Of a stretch of 46,374 bases of DNA, positions 1 to 8,884 are shown piece after piece. Made by a program: the position numbers and the translations under genes. Positions within the stretch are counted from its first letter, which is position 1. Every line of letters starts with the position of its first letter. The notes under the pieces are model-generated. The model had not been told where the DNA came from. It ran no database searches and was given only the letters and a program-made list of their open reading frames with translations. Source of the DNA: DTU024 sp964518875 (GTDB lineage Bacteria > Bacillota > Clostridia > Christensenellales > Aristaeellaceae); assembly GCA_964518875.1 (NCBI GenBank), contig CAZFHI010000017.1, forward strand, positions 1 through 46,374, written 5' to 3'.

Positions 1-1
1 C

Positions 2-54
2 AGACCGTCGTTTTATCTTTAACTCGGTCTCACATCATTGACAAATGTACAAAA
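2..54. repeat. Left copy of 53-bp terminal inverted repeat
   Basis: These 53 bases are the exact reverse complement of 46317-46369. Read outward from this window each copy begins TTTTGTACATTTGTC and contains an internal inverted pair, AGACCG and CGGTCT, separated by 17 bases. The repeat stops 4 bases before the stop codon of the MATE gene. The outward-facing, TG-starting, internally repeated structure resembles the end of an insertion sequence, but no transposase lies in the window, so the family is not assigned. Confidence 0.85.
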
Positions 55-58
55 CTCT

Positions 59-1438
59 TTATGCTTTAACTAAATTATGCACCCACGTCCCTTTTTTTAC
101 TAAGATTAAACCTACTATAAGCTTAAGCAAAGTAGCAGCCTGTACGCAAAAGTACAACTCCTCTATAGGCATGCTCGTGTATTCAACCAACACATATGCA
201 AGAGTATAAAGTACCACCCAGTTAAACACGGAATCTGATAAAAGCGTTATTATGGTTCTGCCACCGGCGCGTAATGTGTAATAGGTGCAATCTGTCGCCG
301 CCTGAATAGGCAAAACTATTGAAAACGTACGTATAAAACTTGTAGCGGTTTGGCGCACTTCATTCTGCGTATTAAACATTTGTGGAAATAATGGAGCTAA
401 AAAGTAAAGTATTATACCTAAAAAAGTACAGCTTACAAAACTAAAAAACATAAGCTGCCACGCTTCTTTTTTAGCCTGCTCTGTTTCTCCCGCGCCGAGC
501 AGATGGCCGATTATTACGGACACAGCAGTACCCGATGCAATAATTACAACATTAAACATTCCGACTACTGATATAGATATGTTTATAGCTGCCAAAACAT
601 CTAATGATCTTCTTGAGTATATCTGATTTGTTGCAGATATACTAAGCGACCAAAGTATTTCATTCAACATAAGCGGAGTGCCTTTTGTAAAGATATTTTT
701 CCAAAGGCCAGCAGGCACTGAAAATTTATGAAAAACATTATTGAAAAAAAAGAACTTTTCATTTCGGCGCGCCGCATAGATTATAATAAAAAGCTCAACA
801 TACCTAGATATTACAGTTGCAATGGCTGCTCCTACAAGGCCTAATGCAGGAAAACCCCAATTGCCGAAAATAAGAAAATAATTGCCCAAAAGATTTGTAA
901 GCAAGGCTGCAATACCTGCCCGCATTGGCACTGTCAGGTCTCCTGATTCGCGCATAGTAGTACTTACAGACTGCGAAAACACAAACGCAGGCAGACCTAT
1001 AAGCATTATGTGCAGATATAATTTAGCGTTACGCAATATATTTTTAGCCAGCTCGCGTGAACCTTCTCCCTGCAAAAAAAGAGAAAGCAACGCTTCATCA
1101 GCCGTTAAGAAGAGAATAATGCAGACTACTGTTGTAGAAACGCCAAGGTATATTTTTGAACGGAATACTTGTCTTACTCCGTCATAATCTCGACTGCCAA
1201 AATACTGAGCAGAAAAAATTCCGGCGGCGCTTAAAACTCCGAAAATAACCATATTGAACACAAGCAAAAGCTGGTTAGAAACACCAACACCGCTTATCTG
1301 TGCAGTGCCTAATTTGCCTATCATAAGGTTATCCAAAAAGTTTACAAAATTTGTTACGCCTACATGTACAACCGCCGGTATAAAAATATGAAATACTTTT
1401 TTATAAAAAGCTCTGTCTCCAATAAATATGCTTTTTAT
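59..1438 (-). CDS. MATE family efflux transporter, non-canonical or broken start
   Basis: Multidrug/Na+ (or H+) antiporter of the MATE family: a 12-helix inner-membrane protein that exports cationic drugs or metabolites. The protein is hydrophobic throughout, with the family's DNLMIG-LG segment after helix 1 and the usual two-bundle pattern. The reading frame stays open up to 1468, and homologous N-terminal sequence (KSIFIGDRAFYKKV, then helix 1) continues upstream of the first TTG at 1336. Starting there would delete helix 1. No ATG, GTG or TTG gives the full length. An ATA at 1436-1438 sits 7 bases after AGGGGG (1446-1451) and gives 459 aa, normal for the family. Alternatively an ATG at 1453-1455 with a GAGGA site is out of frame by one A in a five-A run (1438-1442). 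The gene ends 4 bases from the terminal repeat. Family assignment is sure; start and functionality are not. Confidence 0.8.
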   Translation of the reverse strand: MKSIFIGDRAFYKKVFHIFIPAVVHVGVTNFVNFLDNLMIGKLGTAQISGVGVSNQLLLVFNMVIFGVLSAAGIFSAQYFGSRDYDGVRQVFRSKIYLGVSTTVVCIILFLTADEALLSLFLQGEGSRELAKNILRNAKLYLHIMLIGLPAFVFSQSVSTTMRESGDLTVPMRAGIAALLTNLLGNYFLIFGNWGFPALGLVGAAIATVISRYVELFIIIYAARRNEKFFFFNNVFHKFSVPAGLWKNIFTKGTPLMLNEILWSLSISATNQIYSRRSLDVLAAINISISVVGMFNVVIIASGTAVSVIIGHLLGAGETEQAKKEAWQLMFFSFVSCTFLGIILYFLAPLFPQMFNTQNEVRQTATSFIRTFSIVLPIQAATDCTYYTLRAGGRTIITLLSDSVFNWVVLYTLAYVLVEYTSMPIEELYFCVQAATLLKLIVGLILVKKGTWVHNLVKA

Positions 1439-1468
1439 TTTTCTGCCCCCTGCATTAATTTCCTCATG

Positions 1469-1494
1469 TTAAATACATTCTGTACAGTATTTAA
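1469..1494. promoter_or_regulatory. Palindrome upstream of the MATE gene, possible operator
   Basis: TTAAATAC and GTATTTAA form a perfect 8-bp inverted repeat around a 10-base centre, between the E2-like gene and the MATE start. On the minus strand a weak TTGAAG box lies just upstream, so the palindrome would overlap a -10 region. An operator for a dimeric regulator of the transporter is an inference; no regulator gene lies nearby. Confidence 0.35.
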
Positions 1495-1528
1495 AGCAAA
1501 GCTTCAAATCCACTATATCTGTTACTTT

Positions 1529-2476
1529 TTATACTGCTTCTCTGTAACGCTTGCGTCTGCTTTTTCCTTTTTTGGTAAAAAACTTTTTCTTTTTCTTTTT
1601 AACAGGCTGCAGACCATAAGCGTGTCCTTCATCAAAGAACACCGCTTCCGGAGGAGTTTCCAGCAGCTCAGGATTATTTAAGTACTTACGCATAGAAATA
1701 ACCATACGGCTGTATACATAACCAGAGCAGACCCTTTCATCTGCTACCACCCCTATGGGCATTTCTCTTGTACGGGTAATTTTGCCGTCTTTTTCAAGCT
1801 TTAACGTTCTCTTGTTTGCGCCCATGGAAAAAAACAAAGACGTAGTGCCAAAATTGTATATGTGATGGCGCACGGCAGGCATACCGATTGACGCCATGTT
1901 TGTTAAAAACATACCTGTATGAAAAGGACTTGCGTCTAACAATTTTTTAGGTATCAGACCATAGCGATCAAAAATTCTTGCAAAAAAAACAAAAATATTT
2001 GCTGCAACTGGAGATTTAAGCATATTTGCAATTTTCATTGTAGAATTATCCGGGTCTTCTTTTCTTGAAATTCTTATTATATCTTCAATTCTCGCAGATA
2101 CGTCGTAAATAGTATCATGCGGATCGAAGCTGCATTTTACCGTATTTTCCTCAATACTCCCGTCTCGCAAATTTCTTATTAAAACAAAGCTTACAGTTAT
2201 TTCATTTCTAGCATATATACGCTTGTTAACAATAAATCGGTTTACTTCCGGTAAGCCGGCAATGGTTCGTACATATGCGGCTATCAAAATATCCATGAAT
2301 CTTATTTTATAGCCTTCGCTTCCCTTTTTGACAATGTAACGCGCTAATTTCTCATAGTCAATATCGAAACCCATCATAACCTGAGAATCGCATCTCATGG
2401 GCATAAAATACGTTGTTAAACCAACAATGGGATCAATTTTTTTCACTAACCAGCCGTCAGCCCGTTTCCCAAACAT
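1529..2476 (-). CDS. Stand-alone 2-oxoacid dehydrogenase E2/CAT-like acyltransferase fold protein
   Basis: This 315-aa protein resembles the catalytic domain of dihydrolipoamide acyltransferases and chloramphenicol acetyltransferase, but has no lipoyl or subunit-binding domain. The family's active-site segment (DHRxxDG in E2) reads DERVCSG at about residues 246-252, so the catalytic His is Glu and the following Asp is Ser. The His-to-Glu change is, from memory, common in clostridial members, so classical acyl transfer is doubtful. The last 23 residues are strongly basic, with a run of six lysines and then RRKRYR. GGAGGT precedes the ATG. It lies between the sugar operon and the MATE gene, separated from the former by a hairpin. 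No function is assigned; an acetyltransferase-derived binding or regulatory role is possible. Confidence 0.65.
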   Translation of the reverse strand: MFGKRADGWLVKKIDPIVGLTTYFMPMRCDSQVMMGFDIDYEKLARYIVKKGSEGYKIRFMDILIAAYVRTIAGLPEVNRFIVNKRIYARNEITVSFVLIRNLRDGSIEENTVKCSFDPHDTIYDVSARIEDIIRISRKEDPDNSTMKIANMLKSPVAANIFVFFARIFDRYGLIPKKLLDASPFHTGMFLTNMASIGMPAVRHHIYNFGTTSLFFSMGANKRTLKLEKDGKITRTREMPIGVVADERVCSGYVYSRMVISMRKYLNNPELLETPPEAVFFDEGHAYGLQPVKKKKKKFFTKKGKSRRKRYREAV

Positions 2477-2593
2477 AATGCCTACACCTCCGCAAAACTC
2501 GTTTATAGCTAATTATATATCCCTGTCTGATATGTTGTCAAACCTGGTAACCATAGTTAGTCATTCTATAATTTATTATTTGTTTTTTGGGCT

Positions 2594-2644
2594 AAAAATA
2601 TTCTTAAGCACAAAGAATGGCGTAAGCCAGACCTTGTGCTTAAG
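2594..2644 (-). terminator. Probable terminator of the GH130-GH38-GH20 operon
   Basis: CTTAAGCACAA (2603-2613) pairs perfectly with TTGTGCTTAAG (2634-2644), and the 20-base loop holds a small TGGC/GCCA hairpin. Read on the minus strand the stem is followed by AATATTTTTAG, a short T-rich stretch. It lies 49 bases past the GH20 stop and upstream of the next gene. The T-tract is imperfect, so read-through is possible. Confidence 0.5.
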
Positions 2645-2692
2645 ATAGTTGTTTATTACATTTTATATTTAATTGTGTCAATTAAAACAGAA

Positions 2693-4516
2693 TTATTTGA
2701 TTATTTCACGCCCACGCAAATAGTCTGCATACATCATTATTGTGTTGCAAAGATGCGGCAATACTCCTTCTTTAGCCTCTTTTCTCCAAAGCAAAGAATA
2801 ATTATAAAACCATTTTTCCAGCTTTTCAGCAAGCTTATATTTATATTCTTTTTCAGCGCCATATTTAATGCATACGCCTATATCGTTAAATATCATGGCA
2901 GCTTCAGCGTTTATTTCATAGTACTGCATTATTTCTCTATGCTCAGGCGAAACATTGTTAATGGAGCTTTTAAGCCTGCTCAAAGCCTCTGAAATGTGTT
3001 TATTCGCCTTTTCTGCTTTTTCAGCAGAAACATTTTGTATATATTTTTCTTTTTTGGAAGGGTCTTTTTCTTCTATCCAAAAGACTGCGTTGCACCAGTC
3101 GAAAACTTCTGATTCTGACAGGTCAACAATGTTATTTACTATTTCTCCTGTTTTGTCTCCATAATACAGCAGCGAAATAACCCTGTTTATTTCATCAAAG
3201 TCGCCTATGCAGTTATTCCATGATAATGCCGCTCCGTAAATTATGCCTGGTACGCTGAATGGAGTATGGTTTATGTGGCCAAAGTCCCCCCAGTCGGTAT
3301 TTAAAATTCCTATTGCGCTATATTTTAAAGCATAGCTTGTCATGGCTTTTATATTTAAGAATGAGTTTTTAAAAAGAGGTATCCAGCGATTCCATGTGCA
3401 TACTCCTGGACAAGTGTACTGCGTCGCGCCAACGTCCGCCAAAATTTTTATTTGTTCTTCGCTTTGATTTGGTAAATATCCCCAGTTAAGGCAAATGGTT
3501 TCTTTGGGCAGTTTTTTATATGTTTCAGGCTGCTTATAAACAATATCACCCCAGAACATAGGAGTAATCCCTTTTTCAATCAAAAAGTTACACAGCTCTG
3601 CAACATAATCTATATAAAGATTATCTCTTCCTTTTTCTTCGGCAAGCCGCTTTGACTTTTCACGAGCAAGGTCAAAGGTTTCGTCACAACATATGTTAAA
3701 CTTCTTAGATGAAAACAGCGACATATATTCAAGTATAAGAGATTTTGAAAATTCTAAAGCTCCTTTGTGCGACACATTTATCGTATGGTGCGCCAAAGAG
3801 TCTGTAAATGAAAACGGCTTGCTGCTTGAGCCTGAAAGCTCGCATAGATCTTCATAGGTTTTTGTGCTCAAAATCCTGTACATATGTCCAAATGACGAAA
3901 GCGAAGGTACTAATTCTATATGTCTTTGGTTGCAATACCTGTCGAGCTCCAGAATTTCTTCTGCTGTAAGCGGCGTATCGTCGCGCCAGGCTTCGCTTAA
4001 ATTCGTAAAAAGGTATGTATGTTCTATGTACAGCTGAAATTCATTTATTTTAAAGTCGCACAATAAATCTATAACTTTTTTTAGTACTTCTAACTTAGGC
4101 ACACGGCCGCGCGAGCAGTCGAGATAGAAACCTCTGTGCTTAATCATTGGTTTATCTAAAATCTTAAGCGCTGGCAAATATGCTCCATGCTGTTTAATAT
4201 GCTGCTTTAATGTAACGATGCCATGTAAAATTCCTTCTTCACTTTTAGACTTGATTCTTACCGCTTTTTCATTAATATCTAAAGCATAATCATAATCTAA
4301 AGAGTCTGTAAGCTCAAGTATGATATCTCCATCTTCTGCTTCGCCTTTTTTTATAGGTACATAAAGCCCTGTTTCATTAAATATACAGCTCTGTAGCATT
4401 TGTGCAAAAAGCAGACATCCTTCCCCTGTTTTCTGCAAAACGATAAAGCTTTTATAGCTTATCTCAAAATTGCCGTCGATATACTTAACTTTTTGAGGAA
4501 CTGGCAAAAAATTCAT
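2693..4516 (-). CDS. GH20 beta-N-acetylhexosaminidase
   Basis: Predicted to remove terminal beta-linked GlcNAc or GalNAc from glycans by substrate-assisted catalysis, in which the substrate N-acetyl group attacks and an Asp-Glu pair assists. The 607 aa show an N-terminal non-catalytic GH20b-like domain (about 1-120), then the TIM barrel starting at KHRGFYLDCSRGR (about 127-138). The catalytic pair is in NICCDETFD (Asp278-Glu279). A C-terminal helical extension of about 170 residues follows. There is no signal peptide, so it acts in the cytoplasm on imported oligosaccharides. It is the third gene of the operon, 3 bases after the alpha-mannosidase, with its own GGAG site. In N-glycan breakdown it would remove antennary or core-released GlcNAc; exact linkage specificity cannot be read from sequence. 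Confidence 0.87.
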   Translation of the reverse strand: MNFLPVPQKVKYIDGNFEISYKSFIVLQKTGEGCLLFAQMLQSCIFNETGLYVPIKKGEAEDGDIILELTDSLDYDYALDINEKAVRIKSKSEEGILHGIVTLKQHIKQHGAYLPALKILDKPMIKHRGFYLDCSRGRVPKLEVLKKVIDLLCDFKINEFQLYIEHTYLFTNLSEAWRDDTPLTAEEILELDRYCNQRHIELVPSLSSFGHMYRILSTKTYEDLCELSGSSSKPFSFTDSLAHHTINVSHKGALEFSKSLILEYMSLFSSKKFNICCDETFDLAREKSKRLAEEKGRDNLYIDYVAELCNFLIEKGITPMFWGDIVYKQPETYKKLPKETICLNWGYLPNQSEEQIKILADVGATQYTCPGVCTWNRWIPLFKNSFLNIKAMTSYALKYSAIGILNTDWGDFGHINHTPFSVPGIIYGAALSWNNCIGDFDEINRVISLLYYGDKTGEIVNNIVDLSESEVFDWCNAVFWIEEKDPSKKEKYIQNVSAEKAEKANKHISEALSRLKSSINNVSPEHREIMQYYEINAEAAMIFNDIGVCIKYGAEKEYKYKLAEKLEKWFYNYSLLWRKEAKEGVLPHLCNTIMMYADYLRGREIIK

Positions 4517-4519
4517 ATT

Positions 4520-7500
4520 TTACTCCTTTTCTATAATTCTAAAAGTTTTAATTTCAAACGGCTTTATTTCAAACGGTATAATAGATGCCTCAAATGGAAC
4601 TTCGCGTATGTCTTCTTCTATTGCGTTGCACTCAAAGACTTGTTTTAAAGGCTTGCCCCATTTTAGCTCTGCTTTAGTCAAAGACTTATCCGTTTCATAC
4701 ATACGTACTATTATGCCGTTTCCGTTTTCTGACCTCTTGATGGTTTCAACCATTACATTACTCTTTGATACGCTGCAGAGAGAAAACTCCTTTTGTATCC
4801 CGCTGCCGTTAACGCAGATGCACGGTTGATTAAGGCAGTATGCTTCCTGTACTGTGCCGCTTTCTCTTAATGAGCCTGCGTGGGGATAAAGCGAGTATGT
4901 AAAGTAATGCTCTTCCTGGTCTGCAACAGGGTTTGGTTCTATTCCGCTTTTTATTAGAGTAAGCGCAATATTGCTGTCTTTTATTGAATGACCATATTTG
5001 CAATCATTTAAGATGCTTACACCGTAGTGCCCTTCTGATATATCCACCCATTTTTGTCCGCAACTTTCAAAACGGGCAATATCCCATGTGGTATTTGTAT
5101 GCACTTTCCTTGTTATGCTGCCGAACTGAATATCAAAAGTCGCTTCATCAGAGAGCACATTTGTCGGAAAATGTACTTTTAACAAATGCTGGCTCTCTTT
5201 CCAGTCAACATAAGTATCAAAGTCTATCCTTCTGTTGTTTGAGTAAAAGGTTATTTTCTGTTTAATTAAAGACTGGCTTACCTTGCGTTCTACGTATAGT
5301 GATGCGGAAAGCTCGCCGACGTTCTCCCATTCAAATTTATCAAGCTGCGTTACAGGCCAAAACTTTTCTGTATAATATATGTCAATATCCCAATTGTCAT
5401 AGTAAATCGGCTTATCTTCATACATGCAGAAAAGGTTTCCCAGTTTGTTTTTCTGAAGCACTTCCCGGTCGTTTTGCTTATCATAAAGCCTTGTAAATAA
5501 TCCGTTTTTATCAAATTCAACGCAGTAAAAAGGCGTTTCAATATGATAATTATCCTTAAGCACAAAAGGCGCTTTTTTAACAGCTTCGTCCATAGACAAC
5601 GTGTAGGTTCTCCATCCTTTTGGAGGAATATTATTAAGGTAAACCTGTGCGCCGTCTTCAAGGTGCTGCAGCGGATATAAGTTATTATTTTCGTCTTTTA
5701 AGGACCTTGCATCTGTTTTAGGTAGTTTTATAGTTTCATCAGCGGGAAAGCCTTTTGTATTTACAATAGTAATGCTATTGTCCTTATTATTAAATATTGA
5801 GGCAAGCCTTTCTTCCTCTATTTTTATAAGCTTTTCCTTTATCTGAGCATATTCTTTTTTTGTTACTTCATATACTTCATGTATGCATGAGCCAGGCAAA
5901 ATATCGTGGAATTGGTTGCGGAGAACAAGTTTCCATATTTCGTCCAGCTCCTTTTTAGGATAGCTCGACATGTTTTCCGCTAAAACGCAAAGCAGCTCAG
6001 TGTCCATCAAAGCAATTTCTGTTTTTCGGTTCGAACGTTTGTTGCGCGCCATGGAAGTATAAGTGCCGCGGTGATATTCAAAATAGAGTTCTCCTTCCCA
6101 CTTTGGCAGACGCGGATTATCAATAACGCGTTTTTTCAGTTCATCAAAGTAGGTCCTTGCAAACGCCTGTCTTACTTTGGGAATGCCTTTTATGCCGTAC
6201 TCAAGCCTGATAGAATTTTCAAGCATATCCCTTGTAGGCCCGCCGCCGCCGTCGCCAAAGCCGTAGCCTATCAATATGTCGTTATTTATATCTTTATTTT
6301 GATATCTTTCCCATCCGCCCATTATAGCATCCGGATGCAATTTACCATTATATGTAGTATAAAAATTATCTACATTCTGACCTATATCAAGCGTTGTCAC
6401 CAAATGAGTTAAAACTTCACTGCCGTCAATGCCTCGCCATATAAAAGTATCGTAAGGATGCTTGTTAAACTGGTTCCAGGAAAGCTTAGTTGTCATAAAA
6501 TAATCTATACCGCATATTTTCATAATTTGCGGCAAGGATCCCGGGTATCCGAAAACGTCAGGAAGCCATAGTATTTTATTATCTATTCCAAATTCATCTT
6601 TAAAAAATTGTTTTCCATATATAAACTGGCGTATCAGGCTTTCTCCGCTTGTAAGGTTGCAATCCGCTTCAACCCACATTCCGCCTTCCGGCTCCCAGCG
6701 TCCTTCAGCAACTCTGCTCTTTAATTCTTCATAAAGCTCCGGATATCTGTTTTTTAAAAAATCATATAGCTGCGGTTCGCTTGACATGAAATGATAATCT
6801 GGGTACTCGTCCATGAGCTTAAGCACTGTAGCAAAGGATCTGGCGACTTTTTCGCGCGTCTGTTCAACAGTCCACCACCATGCGACATCTATATGTGTTT
6901 GTCCTATACATGTGGCAATTATATCTTCATTTCCGCCCATATCATCATACAGGTGTTTTTTTAAATATTTTCTCGCCTTATCTACAGATTGAAAAAAATC
7001 ATTTGAATAAGGTATCCTGAGGTCGATCAAATTTACGGCATCGTTTAATACCTTTTCCAATTTCATTCGACTTTGAGAGTCCTTATCCATCCTCGGAAAA
7101 GCAGAGACCGGAACTTGCAAATCCCAGTACAGAGCTTTTACTTCAGGGTCTATTTCAAGCAACTGCAACTTAAGAGAAAACTCAGTATGCAGAGTGCCTG
7201 TGTATGCCTGCAAATCCAAACGGAAGCTTTCCCCTGCTTTTGCACAGTCAGTAAGAAAAATTTTTCTATGATTCATGTCTGCACCTTGCACGGCTTTGCC
7301 ATTTATAAACACCAAAAATTGCGGGTTAGTCATATCATTGTACTCATCAATTTGGGTGCTTATATAAAGCCATAACGGTTTTTTGTCAAAGGATTCCGGT
7401 ACAGTTATGTTCGCCTTAAACCAATAATGTTTGTCTGGACCGTACCAGTGCATACTTGAGGGCTCAAAATTTTGATATGGTGTGCCCGATTCATCAGCTT

Positions 7501-7621
7501 CTTCAGGCCTTAAGAAGAAACCCGATTTATAATAGAGCTCATTTACAGCAATTCTTTGCACAACAGAAAGTTTTTTTAAGTTGTTGCATATCACCTGTAT
7601 GCGCTTATCCAAAAAATACAT
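4520..7621 (-). CDS. GH38 alpha-mannosidase
   Basis: A 1033-aa retaining, zinc-dependent alpha-mannosidase. After an approximately 235-residue N-terminal beta domain, the catalytic core begins at CIGQTHIDVAWWW, giving the zinc ligands His243 and Asp245. The nucleophile and zinc ligand is Asp355 in LWLPDVFGYP. The YGFGDGGGGPT and FHDILPGSC motifs and a long C-terminal beta-sandwich are all typical of the family. Length is usual for bacterial members. No signal peptide is seen, so it should work in the cytoplasm, trimming alpha-linked mannose from imported fragments before GH130 acts. It starts at an ATG behind GGAGGAAGT, 12 bases after the GH130 stop. Which alpha linkage it prefers is unknown. 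Confidence 0.93.
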   Translation of the reverse strand: MYFLDKRIQVICNNLKKLSVVQRIAVNELYYKSGFFLRPEEADESGTPYQNFEPSSMHWYGPDKHYWFKANITVPESFDKKPLWLYISTQIDEYNDMTNPQFLVFINGKAVQGADMNHRKIFLTDCAKAGESFRLDLQAYTGTLHTEFSLKLQLLEIDPEVKALYWDLQVPVSAFPRMDKDSQSRMKLEKVLNDAVNLIDLRIPYSNDFFQSVDKARKYLKKHLYDDMGGNEDIIATCIGQTHIDVAWWWTVEQTREKVARSFATVLKLMDEYPDYHFMSSEPQLYDFLKNRYPELYEELKSRVAEGRWEPEGGMWVEADCNLTSGESLIRQFIYGKQFFKDEFGIDNKILWLPDVFGYPGSLPQIMKICGIDYFMTTKLSWNQFNKHPYDTFIWRGIDGSEVLTHLVTTLDIGQNVDNFYTTYNGKLHPDAIMGGWERYQNKDINNDILIGYGFGDGGGGPTRDMLENSIRLEYGIKGIPKVRQAFARTYFDELKKRVIDNPRLPKWEGELYFEYHRGTYTSMARNKRSNRKTEIALMDTELLCVLAENMSSYPKKELDEIWKLVLRNQFHDILPGSCIHEVYEVTKKEYAQIKEKLIKIEEERLASIFNNKDNSITIVNTKGFPADETIKLPKTDARSLKDENNNLYPLQHLEDGAQVYLNNIPPKGWRTYTLSMDEAVKKAPFVLKDNYHIETPFYCVEFDKNGLFTRLYDKQNDREVLQKNKLGNLFCMYEDKPIYYDNWDIDIYYTEKFWPVTQLDKFEWENVGELSASLYVERKVSQSLIKQKITFYSNNRRIDFDTYVDWKESQHLLKVHFPTNVLSDEATFDIQFGSITRKVHTNTTWDIARFESCGQKWVDISEGHYGVSILNDCKYGHSIKDSNIALTLIKSGIEPNPVADQEEHYFTYSLYPHAGSLRESGTVQEAYCLNQPCICVNGSGIQKEFSLCSVSKSNVMVETIKRSENGNGIIVRMYETDKSLTKAELKWGKPLKQVFECNAIEEDIREVPFEASIIPFEIKPFEIKTFRIIEKE

Positions 7622-7633
7622 ACTTCCTCCAAA

Positions 7634-8620
7634 TTATGAATGCATTTTTATATAGTTGACTAATTCATCAACAGTTGTAAAAGCAATACCTGTAACGGTA
7701 TCCGCGCAGCCGTAATAAACTGCTATTCTGCCTGTTTCAGCATCAGTTAGCGCTGCGCAAGGAAATACGACATTTGGAACGTCGCCAACCTGTTCATACA
7801 GTTCATAAGGAGCCATAATGTAATCCTTTGTGCGGCAAAGCACTTTTTGCGGGTTATCAAGGTCAAGCAAAGCGGCTCCCATGCGATATACGAAGCCATT
7901 ACATGTTGTAATAACGCCGTGGTATATAAGCAGCCAGCCTTCATCAGTTTTTATAGGAGCAGGGCCTGGACCAATTTTAGTAGACTGCCATGCGCTACTA
8001 TTTCCAGACACTGTACCCATTACAAAGCGGTGCTTGCCCCAGAAACAAAGATCCGGAGATTGGCTTAAAAAAATATCTCCAAATGGAGTATGACCGTTAT
8101 CGCTTGGACGGCTCAGCATAGTATAAAGTCCGTTTATTTTTTCAGGAAAAAGCACACCATTGCGGTTAAATGGCAAAAACGCATTCTCCAGCTGTATAAA
8201 GCGTTTAAAGTCCTCTGTGTATGCAACGCCTATTGTAGGTCCATGGTAACCGTTACACCACGTTATATAGTATTTATTGTCTATTTTAGTAATTCTTGCG
8301 TCATAGCGATATTCTTTTTTCAGAATCTCTGCTTCCGCTCCTTCAAATCTTATAGGGGTGTCTTCTATTTTCCAATTTAATCCATCTTTGCTGAATCCAG
8401 CAAATAAGTCCATAGAAATAGAACGACTGTCACAGCGAAAAACGCCGGCAAACCCATCGCCAAACGGCACAACAGCTGAATTAAACACGCTGTTTGAAAC
8501 TTTATTGCCAAACCTTCCTATTATTGGATTCCCGCTGTAACGCCAAAGAGGCAGCACTTCGTTTGAACCTTTATCCTCCCAGGGAATATTTGGCAACGCT
8601 TCACCTATTATTTTTGTCAC
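7634..8620 (-). CDS. GH130 glycoside phosphorylase, probably mannosyl-beta-1,4-GlcNAc phosphorylase
   Basis: GH130 enzymes split beta-1,2- or beta-1,4-mannosides with phosphate, releasing mannose-1-phosphate. The 328-aa five-bladed propeller protein carries the family motif YDARIT with the catalytic Asp at about residue 107, and the phosphate-pocket regions (for example RPSDNGHTP). I chose GTG at 8618-8620 because AGGAGG lies 8 bases upstream; an upstream ATG at 8680 lies in the promoter. Operon context with alpha-mannosidase and hexosaminidase fits the subfamily acting on Man-beta-1,4-GlcNAc of the N-glycan core, as known for gut bacterial UhgbMP-type enzymes. Specificity is therefore inferred from neighbours. 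It is the first gene of the operon and has no export signal. A mannan or mannobiose phosphorylase is the main alternative. Confidence 0.85.
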   Translation of the reverse strand: MTKIIGEALPNIPWEDKGSNEVLPLWRYSGNPIIGRFGNKVSNSVFNSAVVPFGDGFAGVFRCDSRSISMDLFAGFSKDGLNWKIEDTPIRFEGAEAEILKKEYRYDARITKIDNKYYITWCNGYHGPTIGVAYTEDFKRFIQLENAFLPFNRNGVLFPEKINGLYTMLSRPSDNGHTPFGDIFLSQSPDLCFWGKHRFVMGTVSGNSSAWQSTKIGPGPAPIKTDEGWLLIYHGVITTCNGFVYRMGAALLDLDNPQKVLCRTKDYIMAPYELYEQVGDVPNVVFPCAALTDAETGRIAVYYGCADTVTGIAFTTVDELVNYIKMHS

Positions 8621-8651
8621 GGATATTTCCTCCTGTGTTTTAATTACAAAT

Positions 8652-8680
8652 ATTGTGCCATATAATAACGGTAAAATCAA
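8652..8680 (-). promoter_or_regulatory. Promoter of the GH130-GH38-GH20 operon
   Basis: On the minus strand TTGATT (8675-8680) and CACAAT (8652-8657) are 17 bases apart, each matching four of six consensus bases. The predicted start of transcription leaves a leader of about 25 bases to the GTG. A weak sigma-A-type promoter would suit an activated or induced sugar operon. An upstream palindrome, TAGCATGCTA at 8713-8722, could be an operator, but no regulator is encoded nearby. The rest of 8681-8802 holds no gene that I can see. Confidence 0.5.
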
Positions 8681-8802
8681 GCGGGAGATAGTAAAAATTC
8701 GTTTGTGAAAATTAGCATGCTATAAAAAAATATGGCTGCTTTTAAATGCTATAATAATCTGATTAAATCCATTGATTTAGTCATTGATTTTTTACACTAA
8801 AT

Positions 8803-8835
8803 TAAAAACAAAAAAGGAGAAGCCTAGCTTCTCCT
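8803..8835 (-). terminator. Rho-independent terminator of the guaA operon
   Basis: AGGAGAAGC (8815-8823) and GCTTCTCCT (8827-8835) form a perfect 9-bp stem with a 3-base loop. On the minus strand it is followed directly by TTTTTTGTTTTTAAT. It lies 49 bases after the guaA stop codon and separates that operon from the glycan operon. Confidence 0.9.
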
Positions 8836-8884
8836 AATTCGAAAGATCTTAAGTAGTTTTGTTTTTATGGTGTTAATTTTTATC

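Noticed and set aside
2636..2992. 118-aa hydrophobic plus-strand frame
   Set aside because: Mostly antisense to the GH20 C-terminus; the real GH20 reading frame explains the sequence.
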